From Asterionellopsis glacialis (Eukaryota; Bacillariophyta; Plagiogrammaphyceae; Rhaphoneidales; Asterionellopsidaceae): a stretch of DNA of 19,771 nucleotides. The stretch spans positions 1-19,771 of the forward strand of contig WKLE02002621.1 of assembly GCA_014885115.2 (NCBI GenBank). The letters run 5' to 3'. The position numbers and the translations under genes are program-made. Of the stretch, positions 1 through 8,900 are shown piece by piece. Position 1 is the first letter of the stretch. Each line of letters begins with the position of its first letter. The notes beneath the pieces are model-generated. The model was given only the letters and a program-made list of their open reading frames with translations. It searched no databases and was not told the DNA's origin.

Positions 1-52
1 CATTTTTGGACATACGTATCAAAAAATTAATTAGGCAAAGCAAGAGAAAATA

Positions 53-319
53 CTACTCGGGTTGAATTTCGTGGATAATGTTATCGTAAACGTAATCCAA
101 AGACTCGCAGAAGAATTCCGGGATGTGTGCCGTACAGACTGCAATTTCATTCTTTGCCTCCCGATCGCAACACAAGATACAAGATACAACTAGAGAAGAG
201 GACAGGAGTGTCTGTACAAAATGGTAACCCACAATGAGAGTGACAGAAGTGACAACTAACACCTTTTGTTTTTTAAAAATATGTTCATGGTAAAAATCTG
301 CAACCCGAATAAGGCGCAT
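53..319 (-). CDS. Doubtful small hypothetical protein, 88 aa
   Basis: The frame opens with ATG at 319-317, directly preceded by an in-frame TAA two codons upstream, and ends with TAG at 55-53. The peptide has a hydrophobic stretch at about residues 20-50 that could span a membrane once, and a more polar, acidic tail (residues 55-88) with ordinary amino-acid composition. I do not recognise a family. It lies divergently to the plus-strand gene at 1037. It could be a small membrane protein, the last exon of a gene running in from outside, or a chance ORF; nothing seen decides between these. Confidence 0.22.
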   Translation of the reverse strand: MRLIRVADFYHEHIFKKQKVLVVTSVTLIVGYHFVQTLLSSSLVVSCILCCDREAKNEIAVCTAHIPEFFCESLDYVYDNIIHEIQPE

Positions 320-1036
320 AGATTAAATGGCGGTCGACATTCTGTTTCAAAATACTTGATTGTTTAGGTCTAGAGATTTTTGTTTTATAAAATCAACGTA
401 TTCATTCTGTCCTTATATCTGCTGTCTTTCTCATAATGACAACTTCTGATTCCAAAATTACGCTGGCTTATCCTTCCTTTCATACTGCCACATCATGATC
501 ATGTTCTTGTTGTAAATTTGTAGACATTATTATACCTTTTCAATCGTAAAAATAAATTTCTCATTTGTGTTGTGCACGACTCGATTTTTTTCAATAATTG
601 CGATTCGTCACGGTCTGTCCATTTTTCTTACGCACGACATGATTGCGCCATTCTTATTTACTTTATTATTTTTTACTGTCGATCATACACAATGTACAAA
701 TACTGGTATACTGGTCAAAAGTGAATCTTTTGACAATTTTCTTGACACCTTCAACATTCAACATTCTACTGACTAACTTCTGGAAGCTACCGTATCCATC
801 GCAAGTACCGGTAGAGGACCCTGTACAGAACAATAAGATCATTTAGATCACAGGTGTCAAACCAGTGTTAACAAAATAGTGAACCTGTGGGACAACGTGT
901 CGGAAAACTTTCCTCCACCGAAAAAATCTTTGATTGGGTTCGCATTGTACTTCTACTAGGAGTTATCAGTCCTACACCCTAAAAACACAACGCTCGCCTC
1001 TTTGCAACATTTGAGATTACACACACTTACTAAACT
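320..1036. other. Intergenic region, no gene seen
   Basis: AT-rich sequence with only short overlapping frames (around 567-846) that lack coding character. It should hold the promoter and 5' untranslated region of the gene starting at 1037, but I cannot point to a convincing TATA box or other defined element. No tRNA-like cloverleaf or T-loop motif was found. Confidence 0.5.
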
Positions 1037-1977
1037 ATGAAGCTCAATCTTGCCGTTCTTTGTGCAGTCATCGCATCTACCTCCGCCCGTCGGGATGTGA
1101 ATCCTGTTCAGCGTGCAAAGCAACTTCGAGTCTTGGTGAGAACGTTTCTCTTTCCAATTAATTTTTGAAGAATGTCAAACAACTGTTTTAACTTACTCGT
1201 GAAATCGTTTTGAAATATATTTTGATTCTTTTGAATTAGCTAAAAGTGAGAGATGGGACCTTTTTGGACGGAGTTGACAGTCTTGATCCCTCCGTTGACT
1301 GGGGTAGGTCTTCAAAAGTTGGTGGTGTCAATATTGATTATGGAGTAGAGGCTGCTGTCAGTATCAAGGAAGATGCACCTCGAAAGGTTTGGGCCAAGGG
1401 TACGACCACTCAAGCTGGATGGGGTTTAAGCCTCAGAGCTGAAATGGATGCCAACGAAAGGTCAAATGCTGATATTGAACTTGATGCACTTAACGAAGAT
1501 ATCGATCTTCAATTTGCCATCGATGCATCTGTAGGTAAGGAGGGAGGTCTGAACCTTAAACAGGTTGAAGCGTCCTACCAAGCCGAAACAGAGATCTTAT
1601 CTCAAGAAGGAATGGTATCATTAGCACCTCGGTGGGACTTTGCCTCTAATACTCAAGACGTCGCACTTGGATATGAGTCTGGCAAAACCAAGCTTTCTTT
1701 GACTGCCTCCTTAGATAAACAAGACTTGAAAGTAAAGCGAGATCTTCCTTATGACAGTAGGGTTTCTGTACAAGCATCTACCAAAGATAAAGTGCAGGTC
1801 GAATATGAACGTGATCTTGATGGAGGTGGACTCTTAGCCCTCAATTACAGTCCTGATGATAAGATTAATGTCAAATGGGCTGATGGTAATGGATGGGAAG
1901 CCAAGGCATCTGTCGATGTGGATGGAACTGGATTCCATGATGCCAATGTACATATTGGAACCCAACTAGAATTTTAA
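1037..1977 (+). CDS. Secreted, beta-strand-rich protein, two exons (278 aa)
   Basis: Exon 1 is 1037-1135 (33 codons) and exon 2 is 1240-1977, joined in phase 0 across a GT-AG intron. The ATG at 1037 gives a typical signal peptide (MKLNLAVLCAVIASTSA, then RR). The frame also runs upstream of the GTG at 1246 to the acceptor, which supports splicing. No Phe follows the likely cleavage site, so it does not look like a classical diatom plastid ASAF signal. The mature part (about residues 34-278) is a succession of short strands alternating polar and hydrophobic residues, such as KLSLTASLDKQDLKV and GGLLALNYSPDD. It ends in Phe (HIGTQLEF), as outer-membrane beta-barrels often do. I do not recognise a named family. 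A barrel or beta-sandwich in the endomembrane, plastid envelope or extracellular space is an inference from strand pattern only. Confidence 0.75.
1136..1239 (+). other. Spliceosomal intron, 104 bp
   Basis: The donor is GTGAGA right after codon 33, and the acceptor is TTTTGAATTAG before CTA AAA GTG. Removing it joins the signal peptide to the long frame without a shift. The intron contains in-frame stops and is more AT-rich than its flanks. A branch-point-like TTAACTTAC lies about 50 nt from the acceptor. Confidence 0.75.
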
Positions 1978-2078
1978 AGATATTTTTTTTTACTTTTGAT
2001 GAAACACTAGATCGCGTTTTAAAATCAAAAACAAAATAAAACCAGTTTGGATCATAAAGACTTGCAGTATTCGTTTTT

Positions 2079-2104
2079 ATTGTCATTGTCATTGCCATTG
2101 TCAT
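2079..2104. repeat. Short tandem repeat, ATTGTC x 4.3
   Basis: Four 6-bp units (ATTGTC, ATTGTC, ATTGCC, ATTGTC) plus AT, in the spacer between the two plus-strand genes. The spacer 1978-2429 otherwise shows no gene; a frame at 2126-2350 starts with TTG and has no coding character. Confidence 0.7.
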
Positions 2105-2429
2105 GATTTGACGTTGTGACTCGATTTGACAATTCATCGATGTCTGTTCATCAGCCCGATCGAGTTTGTTGCACCCACGGGAGACGTACGTACCAGGTGC
2201 ATTTTTCAAGAAATGTACGGTACCTTCATTTTCAATCCCGCACGGACGCAGACACGCCAACATACCTTTTTTGAGAACCCTTTTGACCTGATTGAAGAAC
2301 AAAACAGAAATCTCACATCAAAGTGTCACCCAGGGGCTCAAATTAGATAGCTCTTCCTCACGATGTTGCAATGAGACTTCTCCTACCGTTTAGCTAATTT
2401 TTCACTTCAATTTGCAACTCAAAAGGAAT

Positions 2430-4937
2430 ATGTCAAGCAGCAACAACAATACAAACCATGACGAAGTCAATCACAAACCTTCATGTAAACAGGAAGAAGT
2501 GTTTTTGACAATGCATCTGCGAAAAATGCAGCGAACTTTGAATGGTACGCGGGAGCGTGAAAACTATCATCATCTTATTGGTCTTTTTTGCCTTTTAGTC
2601 CTTATTTATGGTGCTGGAGCATCAAATGTAGTACCGAATCATCGAATCACTATTACGTTAGAACTTTGGCAACTTGTATCGATAGGTGGATGGATTTTAG
2701 TATCATTGACGATCATAACCATATTTCGAACAAGCCAATTTATCATCTTACTTTATTGGATGGTAGTTTACTGGCCTTTGTTGGCTATAATTACAACACT
2801 TTTGCTAAATGGTGTAGTGAGTCCCTTCTCACTCGTCATCGTAGCTTCTTTATTTGTTGCTGCAGAGGTCGTTACTTTAATACTCTTTGTCAGTATACAT
2901 TATCTATACCCTTGGATTGTGGGAACATCATGGTTTCTCAATAAAGTTGGAGCTAGTCAATTTTGGAGTATTCGTATCAGTCAAAGTGTTGCATGTGAAG
3001 ATCAAACAATATCTTGGAGCATGAATTATTCTGGATTTTTTGGTTGGCAAAGACGGCACACTTGTATTTACCAGGGACAACGAAATGAACATGGCTTACC
3101 ACATGGATTAGGTCGATGGATGGACAATGCCTTCAATGGAGAAGTATTAGAAGGTACTTGGCAAAATGGCAAACCAATAGCACCCCACATATCACGTCAA
3201 TATGGTACAGGTGATACATTTTCAGCGGTATCCATTGCCTACATTATGGCGACAGATGATGACTTCCATAAGAATAAGTTTATCCCCACCAACCATATAC
3301 TACCAACAAGGTATGGTGTTGCAAGTGTTGAGTGCAGCATATATGGTCACTTTTATAACAACCTCCCCCATGCGAGTACCATTTATGGACCACATAATAT
3401 TGTTGGCAATAGTATCGAGGATACCTTTGTTGCAGACTGCTGCAGATGGCTTGTGCATCTTGAAAACGATGATGAAAGTAATTATCAAACATTTGCTCAA
3501 GAAAGAGTCAATAGCATTCCAATACATTCCTATGTGCGAAATACATCAAATTTCGATAATGGAGCTTCTACTGAATCTACATCCTTTGGTCCAAAGCAAA
3601 AATATGAAGATAATAGGAAGGCTTTGAAAGTCTCCAATGTCTGTATCAACACGAACGATGTAGAGGAACAAATTTCTACTCTATGTGATCAAATGCTTAC
3701 CAATAATGCTTTGATGTGTAATGAAGTGGGACTTTATCATAAGGAAGCATTAGTATATTTACCAGGTTTCAATTCGCACTTGAAAAGATCTCTTGAGTCA
3801 TTAGGACAATTCATGGCCATGTCATGGTTATCATCGAAGGTCTACCCCATTTGTTTTGCTTGGCCATGTGGACAAAGTATGTCCTACTTGAATGCAACGG
3901 CACTTTCAGCGAGTGAGAACAATATAAAGAGTTTCCTACAACTGCTCAAAGGACTTCAGTCTGCTGGCATTCAAAAGGTTCACTTCATGACTCATTCTCT
4001 AGGTGTCCTTACGCTCCTTGCAGCTTTTGAAGATAAACCTAATGGTACACGAAGTGACGCCTCACTCTGTTTTGAATTAGAATCTTGTCTAAACCATGAT
4101 GTGCAGGATTGCATTGGAGAAACAAAAAATGGTGAAACTGTGAAAAGCGACAAAATAATGTTGATCTGCAAGAATATAATCATGCTGAATCCTGATTTCC
4201 CAGTAGATGCCTTTGTCGACCACTCTTACGTATCTATCCGCCGAATTTGTAGTCACATTACAATAGTGGGCGATAAGACTGACCAAGCCTTATTTGCTAG
4301 TCAATGTTTAAATGGTATCGTGAATCGTTTTGGATGTCGGTTTCATCAACAACCATCAGTGCTTTGTGAAAAATCTGAGGACAAGAGTGTCTTTCAAAAC
4401 CGAAATAAATTTGTCTTTCAAGGTGTAATTGGTCGAGACCTTGACAAGCTTTTCTTTCCTGCTCCTACAACAGAGGATATAGGCACTACCAACTCATTGG
4501 CTTCACAATTTTTTCTCGCACGGCCGCAGGCGACGTTTTTGTGGCGTGAATCTAGTAGTGGTGATCATCCGTACCAAGAAAAAAGATGGCTTGATGTAGA
4601 TGTAATAGACACAACGTTGTTAGATACTAATATTCAAGAATGGCGCCATAGTGCATTTAATATGAATCCTATATTGTTGAATGATTTAAAAGAAGTAAGT
4701 TCACAGATATGCATGATGAATCTGTCTGTACTTGCCAAGAATCAATTCCAAAATAGCAAGTTGATTCTTCCATGTTTTGCTAGTATCTCTCATCAATTCT
4801 CGTTATCTTTTGTATTCCCAAGCTCATTATTACTGGACGACGTGCTGTTGGAAGATCTACGTTACTACACCAAAAGGGAAATGTATATAGCTATTGTCAT
4901 GCACCATCCTTTGCAGTTATATAAGAAATTTAGCTAA
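2430..4937 (+). CDS. Membrane-anchored MORN / DUF900-type alpha/beta hydrolase (835 aa)
   Basis: The first ATG is at 2430 (the frame opens at a TTG at 2412), giving 835 residues and a TAA stop. Residues 1-45 are polar. About four hydrophobic spans follow, near 49-67, 80-101, 104-129 and 134-160. A MORN-like segment lies at about 212-249 (HGLPHGLGRWMDN, then EGTWQNGKP). The C-terminal half fits the DUF900 alpha/beta hydrolase family. It has a LVYLPGFN strand/oxyanion region, FAWPCGQSMSY, the nucleophile elbow THSLG with Ser523, an Asp in GDKTDQA (Asp618, or Asp615), and His740 in WRHSAFNMNPILLNDL. The triad assignment is by family resemblance. DUF900 substrates are unknown, so an ester or lipid hydrolase at a membrane is only a guess. 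There is no in-frame break. A few ATGs lie downstream, the next at 2511, so the exact start could differ. Confidence 0.85.
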   Translation: MSSSNNNTNHDEVNHKPSCKQEEVFLTMHLRKMQRTLNGTRERENYHHLIGLFCLLVLIYGAGASNVVPNHRITITLELWQLVSIGGWILVSLTIITIFRTSQFIILLYWMVVYWPLLAIITTLLLNGVVSPFSLVIVASLFVAAEVVTLILFVSIHYLYPWIVGTSWFLNKVGASQFWSIRISQSVACEDQTISWSMNYSGFFGWQRRHTCIYQGQRNEHGLPHGLGRWMDNAFNGEVLEGTWQNGKPIAPHISRQYGTGDTFSAVSIAYIMATDDDFHKNKFIPTNHILPTRYGVASVECSIYGHFYNNLPHASTIYGPHNIVGNSIEDTFVADCCRWLVHLENDDESNYQTFAQERVNSIPIHSYVRNTSNFDNGASTESTSFGPKQKYEDNRKALKVSNVCINTNDVEEQISTLCDQMLTNNALMCNEVGLYHKEALVYLPGFNSHLKRSLESLGQFMAMSWLSSKVYPICFAWPCGQSMSYLNATALSASENNIKSFLQLLKGLQSAGIQKVHFMTHSLGVLTLLAAFEDKPNGTRSDASLCFELESCLNHDVQDCIGETKNGETVKSDKIMLICKNIIMLNPDFPVDAFVDHSYVSIRRICSHITIVGDKTDQALFASQCLNGIVNRFGCRFHQQPSVLCEKSEDKSVFQNRNKFVFQGVIGRDLDKLFFPAPTTEDIGTTNSLASQFFLARPQATFLWRESSSGDHPYQEKRWLDVDVIDTTLLDTNIQEWRHSAFNMNPILLNDLKEVSSQICMMNLSVLAKNQFQNSKLILPCFASISHQFSLSFVFPSSLLLDDVLLEDLRYYTKREMYIAIVMHHPLQLYKKFS

Positions 4938-5634
4938 AAAATATATGAAATAATGGATTAATAGTTTACTCTTCGAATCGGGATTATTTCGCTCCACGGG
5001 GAACTGTACAATGTTGCAGTGTGATTTTTGGTTTTCTTTCATGTTAAAATGAAAACGGGAAAAATAATCTTTGAAAACTCCGACCTTGGAACAGAAGAAA
5101 ATGTTTTTTTTTTGTATATACCTCTGTTTCCTTCAACAAGGGTTCTGGTGAGGACCACTCGTAATACAACCTAATTTGCTTCTTCACAGTAGAAAATGAC
5201 CCCAAAGATGTATATTGTAGGATTTTATTAGTCATTACAAACTATCTGGTCTCGTTGAATCCAATCCTGAACCTTTTTTTTACTTTTGGATGGCACCGTT
5301 CAATTTAAACAGACCTCATTTTTTGGGTTATGCACGTTTGAAAGATTTTGCCGTCTGTGTGTGTATACTGTATATATGTTTCTATTGCCAGTTGCCTTTT
5401 CATTCTATTCTGTCAACAAGCTCGCGTGACTTTACAAGGAAGCAAAACTTTCGATATGATGTGGTTTATGTTTGAATTTTTAGAGTGTTCTTGATTATAA
5501 TATGATATGATGAAAACAATGGTTGAATTGTACTGATTGATGATGTACGTGAGACAGTGGAGTTGATGTAACTGTCTGTCAACCGACCGTGCAAAACACA
5601 AATTTTGGAAAAAAAAACTCTCTCGGAAGTGCAT
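4938..5634. other. Intergenic region, no gene seen
   Basis: AT-rich with T and A homopolymers (for example about 5105-5114, 5273-5280 and 5610-5617). Short frames at 5044-5235, 5290-5475 and 5413-5637 show no recognisable protein character. The region contains the 3' end of the hydrolase gene and originally formed one spacer of about 830 bp with 11309-11442 before the retrotransposon inserted. Confidence 0.5.
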
Positions 5635-5639
5635 CATGC
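5635..5639. repeat. Target site duplication, left copy (CATGC)
   Basis: The five bases CATGC lie immediately before the left LTR and are repeated immediately after the right LTR at 11304-11308. A 5-bp duplication is the usual size for Ty1/copia integrases. The intact duplication shows both LTRs belong to the same insertion. Confidence 0.93.
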
Positions 5640-5955
5640 TGTTGTAACTACAACCGTTACCAGCAGGTTATCGTGCCCCTAAAGCAACGATGTAGCCTAG
5701 ATGGTTGGTCGAGAGGTTTTATTGTTTGTCGAACCAGAGAATTATTAAAATTATGAGTAATCTATTGTTTGGTTTGAGATCATTCACTTTCCACCTGAAT
5801 CAGTCTTGGTCCATTTCTGTGCTGACGTGTTGTTACGTCGTTTACGTCCATTAATTCTGGGTCTACTTCTTCCTCCTCTCCTAGGATAGAGTACGGGTTA
5901 TCACTCCAGTGTACTTTGTTGTTCTTTTGTCTGGAAACAGTACTTTTCTCCAACA
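5640..5955 (-). repeat. 3' LTR of the retrotransposon (316 bp)
   Basis: Identical over all 316 positions to 10988-11303 (offset 5348). It begins TGTTG and ends CAACA. On the minus strand U3 runs from 5955 downwards and contains the last 58 codons and the stop (5782-5780) of the polyprotein. An AT-rich segment at 5753-5739 and an AATAAA at 5723-5718 follow. Confidence 0.95.
5718..5723 (-). terminator. Possible polyadenylation signal AATAAA in the LTR
   Basis: The minus strand reads ACAATAAAACC here, about 57 nt downstream of the ORF stop and about 30 nt downstream of the putative R start at 5753. The same hexamer in the 5' LTR is at 11071-11066. A signal inside R would allow polyadenylation in the 3' LTR only if it is bypassed near the cap of the 5' LTR. 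Position is the only support. Confidence 0.35.
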
Positions 5956-8900
5956 CACTCCTGCGATTCTTAGGTTCTTGGACATCAGAATCGTTCGTGA
6001 TATTTAAAATGTCGTCCCTGAATTTTTTAAATGCGCTTCCTTGTAGTGGTTTAGTAAAAAAATCAGCTTTCATTTCCTCCGTCGGGCAGTATTCGACACG
6101 GACTTCCTTCGAGTTAATTCGATCAGTTACGAAGAAGTATCGTATGTTGATATGGCGCGTGCGTTTGCTACTGGATCCTCTACCGTTCTTCTCTAATAAT
6201 ATCGCGCTTTGATTGTCCTGGTATATTAGGGACTCATTAACTTCATATCCTTGGGCCATAATAAAATATTGTGTCCATAATGCCTGTGCCATGATATCAT
6301 CTACTCCGACGAGTTCACTTTCTGTGGTACTTTTCGTGTTCAATTTCTGTCGTACTGATGTTGCGTATACGGCTCCCTTACCTAGGGTCATCATAGCTCC
6401 CGTGTGACTTCTCATGTCGGGATGCACCGCGTGGGACGCGTCGACCCACCATTTGATTATGTTCATGCTTTTTGACTCTAGTGTAAGGGGCATGTCCACG
6501 GTTGCCCTTAGATATTTCATCACCCGCGCGAGTTTCTTATAGTCATCCGTGTCTGGCTTTTTTACACGGGTGCACAAAAATGATACCGCGGTCTGGATGT
6601 CTGGTCTTGCACGTTTGCACAGAAATAGCAATTTTGCTGTATAGTGATGGAATATTTCTGCAGTCTCTTCATCCAAAAATTCCGGATTAACCTCGTTCAC
6701 CTCGAATAGATGTTTGGGTGCCGGTGTGTTCACCTCCCCTTCCATGTCGATTGGTATCTCTGCAAGCATTTTCTTGATGTAGTCGATCATAGAGACCATG
6801 ACCTTTCCTGGTTTAGAAAAATCTAAAACCATTCCGAGATAATCATGTATTTTCCCTCGTCGCTTGGTGAGCGGGGCTTCTTCGGTACCGAATTCGTCCT
6901 CCAATAACTTGATTATATCTGTCACTACGTCCGCATCCTTGTGCGAGATTTTTAGGTCGTCTACATGCCATACGACAGTACATTGCTTCCCTTTGATTTG
7001 TTTGTTAGCTACACACCAATCATATGGATTTATTTCGAATCCCCATTCTTCGAGCTTCTTAGATAACTTCTTCCAAAATAGGAGTGCTGCGCGTAGGGTT
7101 CCGTATAGGGCCTTCTTTAACTCAACATATAGGACCGGTTTCCCGTTTTCGTTCAGGACATATTTCCGATACAGTTTTGGATCCAGCTTGGCGTAGAGCT
7201 GGGCCATTTCGCCTTCCAGCTTCATGTGGACAGTCTCGTCCTGATCAGCCTGCATAAAGGCTCCAGGGATGTCGACAGTTGCCACGTCCCTGTTTTCCAT
7301 GGCGTCTATTACGCTTGTTATCATGACCGACTCGATACACACTGTTGGAGCACTAGCTTCGTCTTTTGTAATGGTTGCTCGTTGTTTTCTGCCGTCAGCG
7401 CAGCCCCTAGCTTTTATCGTTCCACATCTTTTTTCTTTCAAAAACATAAGGTACTTCAGGGCAGCTCTTCTTTCTTCCCTCGTCAGTTGTTTAGCATTCC
7501 TGGGGACTGCCACATTTCGTGTGTGAAGCTGTTGGAGCTCCTTCATGATGGCGTTCACTCCCCGTTTTCCAAATAACTTCAGTCCTTTCTTGGCTGAGTA
7601 CTGGGTCATCACGATTGCTTCGAGAGTTGCGAAAAGATGACTGTAGTCCCTAGGTCTCTGTGGTCTCAGGTTGTACCTCCTTGTTCCTTGGCGATCGTCG
7701 GTTCCTGTTGTGTCTTGGTTGGTGTCTGCATTGGTATTGTTGTCAGATCTCTCTGTCGTGGTTTCGTCCTGTTCTTCATCCTCTTCCACTTCAAACATCG
7801 CATCCCGATGTGTTAGGTCTGGTGGTTGCATGTTATCGTCCTGTTCGTCATGATTGTTGGGTTCAGCTTCTTCATGTCCGTGGTCCTGTTCGCTTTGCTC
7901 GTCCATGTCTTGTTCCTCTTGTGGTTCCTCTTGTGGATCGTCTTGTGCTTGCAGGTCGTTGTTTTCCTCGTTTTGTAGTTCAGCTTGCGCTTCTAGGTAG
8001 TCTTGTTGTTGGTTGTGATATGGCTGGAGAGCCTCTTGGTTGTCTTGTTGGTCTTGCAATCCCACTCCTGCAATGTAGACATCACCAGGAGCCAAGTTTG
8101 TGTCGGCATCAAGGTCAGGCGAGTCATCAGCAGTAGGATCATCGGTATATGATTCATCATCGGACTCGTCGTCGGCCAAGTCGTCGAGGAGTTGTCGGTT
8201 GTTGCGATCGCCAAACGTGATACCAGTGGATGCTTTCTCCCGCCGGGCAAGTGTGTGCACACGGGCCAGGACTTCATTGGGCATCGGGAGAGGTGTCCAG
8301 TGGTTGCGGTGAAGCCTGCGCCCGGTGGTAAGGCTAAGGAAATAGTGCCCCCCTTGCTCATTCCCAGAGGGACGCATGGCAAGCGCACCTGTGGAACGGG
8401 ACATCATGGAATTATCATGTTCCTCGTGCGTTTGCACGTATTCTCCAAATTCTAACTGACAGTGTTTGTTGTAATCAAGCTCCCGACCTGTCATGATGGT
8501 CCTGGGGCTTAGTGTGGTCGAGATTCCATCCTTGTGGGGGAACGCATTTAACCAAAAAACAGTAGCGTACACCATCTCGGAAATCATTCGTCTTGGGTAT
8601 TGTTTGTAAGGCAGGGTGTTATAGGTACCGCGGACCCTTTCTTTGATGGTTCGAATGAGCCGTTCCACGCCGGGAACGTGTTCGTCTGCCGAACATGGGT
8701 TGAAGTCAATTTCGAGGTCAGCGATGTCCCCAGCTATTGGTTGGAATTCTCCATCCATCAAAAGTGAGATTACCTTGAAGCCTCTGGAGACGTAGAGGGC
8801 CTTCACTTGTTTAACAGCTTTGGCTAGTGTTTCCTTTTTACGATTGGTGATCATCTCAGCTGTACAGAAACGGAGGTTCCTAGAGTATGTGACGAAGAAC

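Noticed and set aside
1871..2302. Minus-strand ORF of 143 codons overlapping the end of the secreted-protein gene
   Set aside because: It runs antisense through a supported exon and a hexanucleotide repeat (giving MTMAMTMT) and shows no protein character.
2126..2350. Plus-strand frame of 74 codons between the first two genes
   Set aside because: It starts at TTG, its first ATG is late, and nothing supports an exon.
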